A stretch of 64,000 bases of DNA, taken from assembly GCA_964391595.1 (NCBI GenBank), contig CAYMMM010000002.1, forward strand, positions 1-64,000, given 5' to 3'. Source of the stretch: JADZGC01 sp964391595. GTDB taxonomy: Bacteria; Patescibacteriota; Saccharimonadia; CAILAD01; GCA-016700035. Below are positions 61,129-64,000 of the stretch, piece by piece. Under the pieces are notes generated by a model. That model saw only the letters and a program-made list of their open reading frames with translations. It was not told the origin of the DNA and searched no databases. Made by a program: the position numbers and the translations under genes. Within the stretch, counting starts at the first letter, position 1. Every line of letters begins with the position of its first letter.

Positions 61129-62895
61129 TTAGTAGAAGGTACTTTCGTCTTCCAGTAAGCCCTGGTAAGCTTTGAGAATTTCACCTGCCGACTTGGTATC
61201 CCCTTGCTGTTCAGCGACGGCAAGCTGGCGTGATAATTCCCGCTTCTTTAGAGTAAAAATATGTTTTTGTATTGTGTGTACTTGGGTAAAGGCTTCGAGC
61301 CCGCGTTCGTGTTCGCTAAGATGCGAATATTCATGTTCACCCCGTAGTGATAGCATCTTAACATCATCTTCCTTATCTGGCAAGAGTTTCGAGAGGGCGT
61401 CCTCACTGATATCAGGTGAATCAATCAAAGCCTTCATGAGTGGCTTATTGCCATCTGATATATCAGAGATATTAAGATCTTGAAGCACAATTCTGGTGTC
61501 TTTGAACGCCAACACCATCTCTATGAGCATATCTTCGAGTTGCTCTTGTCGCGAACGTTTTTTTGGTGCCTGAACATGCTGCGCAGCAGCCTCTTCTGGC
61601 TGAACTCTTTTGGTGCTCATTTGAGGTGTTTTTTGTTTCGTCTTACTTACTTGTTCTCGAAGTAGATCAGCACTGACACCCACCATAGAAGCAGTTTGAG
61701 ATATGTAGTGCTCACGCTCAACTGAGTCAGTCAGACGAGCCAGAATAGGGATAACAAACTGTACAAATTTCTTCTTCCCATCCCCTGTAGACAGGTCATG
61801 CTGCGCAGCTGCGTAGCTAATGATGTAGTCGACAACATAAGCAGCCTGCTCGTAAGCCTCTTTCCACAATTTTGGATCCTGCTTTATCAGCTCATCGGGG
61901 TCTTTTGCTGATTCAAACTGGATCACTTCGAGACGAATCGGAAGACCAGCCCCGAGCTCAAGCGTCCGCTGTGTTGCCTTTACCCCAGCTTCGTCTTGAT
62001 CAAAACAAAGCTTGATGCGGCTTGCCATACGACTCAGACTTAAGAGCTGCTCATGTGTCAGGGCTGTCCCACTCACCGCTACGACTTGCTCATACCCTGC
62101 CTGCCAGATACTAATCACGTCAAGATGACCTTCGACAATGATTACTTCATCCTTGGTGCGGATCGCTTTTTTGGCTTGCTTCAAACCGAATATCGCACTC
62201 GTCTTATGGTAGATAGGTGTGTCTGGGGAGTTTATATACTTAGCGGCCTTCGCTTCACCAAGAAGCCGACCCGAAAAACCCACTGCCCTACCACGCGCAT
62301 CGTACACAGGAAACATAATGCGGTCACGAAATACATCAAATCCTGACGTACGACCTGCCTTTTGACTACTCAAGCCAGCCTGCTTGAGCTCTTGAAGGCT
62401 ATATCCACGTTTTACTGCATATTCAGTAAAACTCGACCAGTCTTCTGGAGCATAGCCAAGGGTATATGCCTTTATCGCCTCAGCCTTAATCCCTCGCTTA
62501 TCCTTAGTATACGCAAGAGCTGGCTTGGACTGAGAAAGCTGCAGATGATAATACTTCACCGCAAGTTCCACGAGCTCATACAGGCGCGTACGATCATCAC
62601 GAGGAGCGCGTGCCTGCTTGCTAAGCGTAACCCCGGCTCGTTGCGCCAACATCTCGAGTGCTTCAGGGAAGCTAATCCCCTCGACGCGCATCACGAAGCT
62701 AATCACGTCACCACCTTCACTGGCTCCGAAGTCATGCCAAATCTGTTTGTCTGGACTCACAAAGAAACTGGGCGTTTTCTCATCCCGAAACGGCGAGCGC
62801 GCCTTGTAGTCTTTACCGGCTTTCTTCAACTCGATATAGCCACCAATCACATCGACAATATCGATCTTCGACTTGACTAGTTCCGCATCATTCAT
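61129..62895 (-). CDS. dnaG: DNA primase lacking the zinc ligands
   Basis: 588 residues from the ATG at 62895. The N-terminal CHC2 region keeps its frame (RSPFRDEKTPSFFVSPD...HDFGASEGGD) but all four metal ligands are replaced: Ser34, Arg37, Asp55 and Ala58 stand where Cys, His, Cys and Cys are usual. The TOPRIM core is intact (VEGHLDVIS; FDQDEAG). It makes RNA primers. TATAAT (62902-62907, minus strand) ends exactly 6 nt before this ATG, so upstream in-frame starts are not used. Confidence 0.93.
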   Translation of the reverse strand: MNDAELVKSKIDIVDVIGGYIELKKAGKDYKARSPFRDEKTPSFFVSPDKQIWHDFGASEGGDVISFVMRVEGISFPEALEMLAQRAGVTLSKQARAPRDDRTRLYELVELAVKYYHLQLSQSKPALAYTKDKRGIKAEAIKAYTLGYAPEDWSSFTEYAVKRGYSLQELKQAGLSSQKAGRTSGFDVFRDRIMFPVYDARGRAVGFSGRLLGEAKAAKYINSPDTPIYHKTSAIFGLKQAKKAIRTKDEVIIVEGHLDVISIWQAGYEQVVAVSGTALTHEQLLSLSRMASRIKLCFDQDEAGVKATQRTLELGAGLPIRLEVIQFESAKDPDELIKQDPKLWKEAYEQAAYVVDYIISYAAAQHDLSTGDGKKKFVQFVIPILARLTDSVEREHYISQTASMVGVSADLLREQVSKTKQKTPQMSTKRVQPEEAAAQHVQAPKKRSRQEQLEDMLIEMVLAFKDTRIVLQDLNISDISDGNKPLMKALIDSPDISEDALSKLLPDKEDDVKMLSLRGEHEYSHLSEHERGLEAFTQVHTIQKHIFTLKKRELSRQLAVAEQQGDTKSAGEILKAYQGLLEDESTFY

Positions 62896-62907
62896 ACTGA
62901 CATTATA
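62893..62907 (-). promoter_or_regulatory. -10 box for a leaderless dnaG mRNA
   Basis: Minus strand TATAAT (62902-62907) + GTCAGT + ATG (62893-62895). Perfect -10; no clear -35. Confidence 0.6.
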
Positions 62908-62970
62908 GCCTGCTACCACTGTAATTCACGAGAAAAACCGATCGGGATACGAAAGTTTTTGTGCTTTTCT

Positions 62971-63540
62971 TCACGCAAGGTACGACAATAGTTCAGGAAA
63001 GGTGTTCATACCTCTCGAGCCAAGAAAGTGACCGAGTCCATCCATTTCGACGAGCCTCGCATCAAGCATGCTTGCTAAGGAACGCGTCCGCGCTGGGCGT
63101 ACGATGGTGTCATCGCGGCTCAATATGCACACGTACTCGCTCGCGACAATCTTGAGCCGAGTCCAGTCAGGCTCTGGTTGAAAGAACGCTGACGCTCGCT
63201 CATCAGGTGCATCATAGAAGCCCGACACCAAAATGACCTTATCTACTCGCCCATCAATATCACAAGCCTCCAGCGCCCTTAAGGCCTGCCAACACCCCAA
63301 AGAGTGAGCTACGATCGTATCTCCGGGTGCGATAGCTGAGATCAAGTCTTGAAGTGCTTGATTCCATGTGAGTATGTCCTCACGGTGGCGGATGGTGGGA
63401 AATCTCGGGGCAAGCACCTGAGCACCCTGGCTGCGTAGCAGTTCTTGCAACCAGCCCAACCAACCGCCTGTAGGATCGTCATCCCAACCGTGGAGGACGA
63501 TGAAGCGCCTGCCCGACCAAGCGCCTACTTCCATTGCCAA
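62971..63540 (-). CDS. RBBP9/YdeN-like serine hydrolase
   Basis: 189 residues. FIVLHGWDDDPTGGWLGWLQ (14-33) starts the fold, AHSLGC near 78-83 gives the nucleophile Ser, the acid is probably in LSRDDTIV (about 139-146) and the base in GLGHFLG (about 168-174). Small stand-alone hydrolase group; substrate unknown. The ATG overlaps the end of the upstream gene by 16 nt (an internal ATG two codons later is also possible). Confidence 0.82.
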   Translation of the reverse strand: MAMEVGAWSGRRFIVLHGWDDDPTGGWLGWLQELLRSQGAQVLAPRFPTIRHREDILTWNQALQDLISAIAPGDTIVAHSLGCWQALRALEACDIDGRVDKVILVSGFYDAPDERASAFFQPEPDWTRLKIVASEYVCILSRDDTIVRPARTRSLASMLDARLVEMDGLGHFLGSRGMNTFPELLSYLA

Positions 63541-64000
63541 GATTCGAGCACATGATCAAACGATTTGCGACTGAAGTTGTCATTATAGGCACCCGTGATC
63601 GTAAAGGCGATGTAGTTTTTATCGCCAAATTGCTGATCGGTTTCGGGCAAAACGATGAATACATTTATGTAGACAGGGTTCCCTCCTGCTTGTGCTGCGC
63701 CGACGACTTTTACGGCATCTATATTCCCTACTTTGATATCTTCCCGAGCAGAAATGGACTTTCCCGTAGTTGCGTTCGTGATCAGAGCCTCCATAATTTT
63801 CTGTGAGTCAAACCGCTGACCAGTCCGAGTCTCAGTACTAGACGGTGAAGGCGACGCCGATGACGCATCTTGCGCGACGAAGTCAAAGTCGCGAAAGGTA
63901 GAAATCACAACTGATGAGACCTTCTGTGCGCCGTAAAAGGCAGAAAGCTGGCAGTCCTTATTGATATCAACACGAGGAGCTGTCGGTATCTGTACGGTAT
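63525..64000 (-). CDS. Hypothetical protein (C-terminal part, cut by the window edge)
   Basis: An open frame of 157 residues running off the right edge. A Ser/Pro-rich linker (PSPSSTETRT) splits two strand-rich parts; the last 95 residues look like a small secreted or cytoplasmic alpha/beta domain ending in HVLESWQWK, as in some lipoprotein-like proteins with a PsbP-like end. The N-terminus is outside, so a signal peptide cannot be judged. No family claimed. Confidence 0.55.
   Translation of the reverse strand, partial: TVQIPTAPRVDINKDCQLSAFYGAQKVSSVVISTFRDFDFVAQDASSASPSPSSTETRTGQRFDSQKIMEALITNATTGKSISAREDIKVGNIDAVKVVGAAQAGGNPVYINVFIVLPETDQQFGDKNYIAFTITGAYNDNFSRKSFDHVLESWQWK

Noticed and set aside
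1..64000. CRISPR arrays, rRNA genes, insertion sequences and prophage genes
   Set aside because: No regularly spaced repeats, rRNA motifs, transposase signatures or phage structural genes were seen. The only recombinase is a housekeeping XerC/D type.

Overview
The window looks like a chromosomal segment of a Patescibacteria/CPR bacterium, most likely Candidatus Saccharibacteria (TM7). This is inferred from gene content and family style, not from a 16S gene, which is absent. Supporting points are mid-range GC, the standard code with TGA as stop, short intergenic gaps, one dense monoderm-type type IV pilus locus without a secretin gene, archaeal-style TrmB regulators, and housekeeping genes with lineage-specific losses (a primase with no zinc ligands and a DHH protein without its catalytic motif). 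There is no rRNA, CRISPR array or insertion sequence.

Layout. 1-1200: a glycosyltransferase cut by the left edge and a membrane partner. 1250-1825: tRNA-Thr, tRNA-Gly and tRNA-Asp, all with encoded CCA. 1900-6800: small accessory genes, a DEAD-box helicase, a TrmB-type regulator and an HD phosphohydrolase. 6800-16450: a PpiC-type foldase, a bPH2 membrane protein, tRNA-Arg, hydrolase, MOSC and small membrane genes, ndk, an M16 peptidase, a DedA protein, an O-antigen-ligase-like protein and a XerC/D recombinase. 16480-32700: the type IV pilus locus on the minus strand, reading from 32.7 kb downwards: two exported/anchored proteins, pilM, pilN, pilO, a small protein, pilB, pilT, pilC, pilA, a terminator, pilD, three minor pilins and a PilX-like protein. 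32800-36300: YchF, a transglutaminase-like protein, a HIT protein and an unknown. 36370-38200: rpsF-ssb-rpsR and efp. 38350-47730: a PRC-barrel protein, recX/recA, a RodZ-like protein, ftsK, RNase J and a family 4 uracil-DNA glycosylase. 47730-54500: pnp, rpsO, truB, a degenerate DHH protein, rpsT, holA and fpg. 54500-64000: polA, a second TrmB-type regulator, a GC-rich SPFH gene that looks acquired, rpoD, dnaG, an RBBP9-like hydrolase and a gene cut by the right edge.

Two observations stand out. First, two ~119-nt elements (36961-37078 and 50067-50185) each begin 2-3 nt after the stop codon of a small ribosomal protein gene (rpsR, rpsO). They share sequence motifs at matching offsets and fold into the same long hairpin with compensating base changes, so they look like two members of one structured family. 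Second, many stand-alone genes have a TANNNT -10 box ending exactly 6 (or 7) nt before the start codon, which puts the predicted transcription start on the start codon itself. Examples are 8702, 9471, 15540, 32823, 34711 and 62895. This suggests widespread leaderless transcription, alongside Shine-Dalgarno starts in operons and ribosomal genes.
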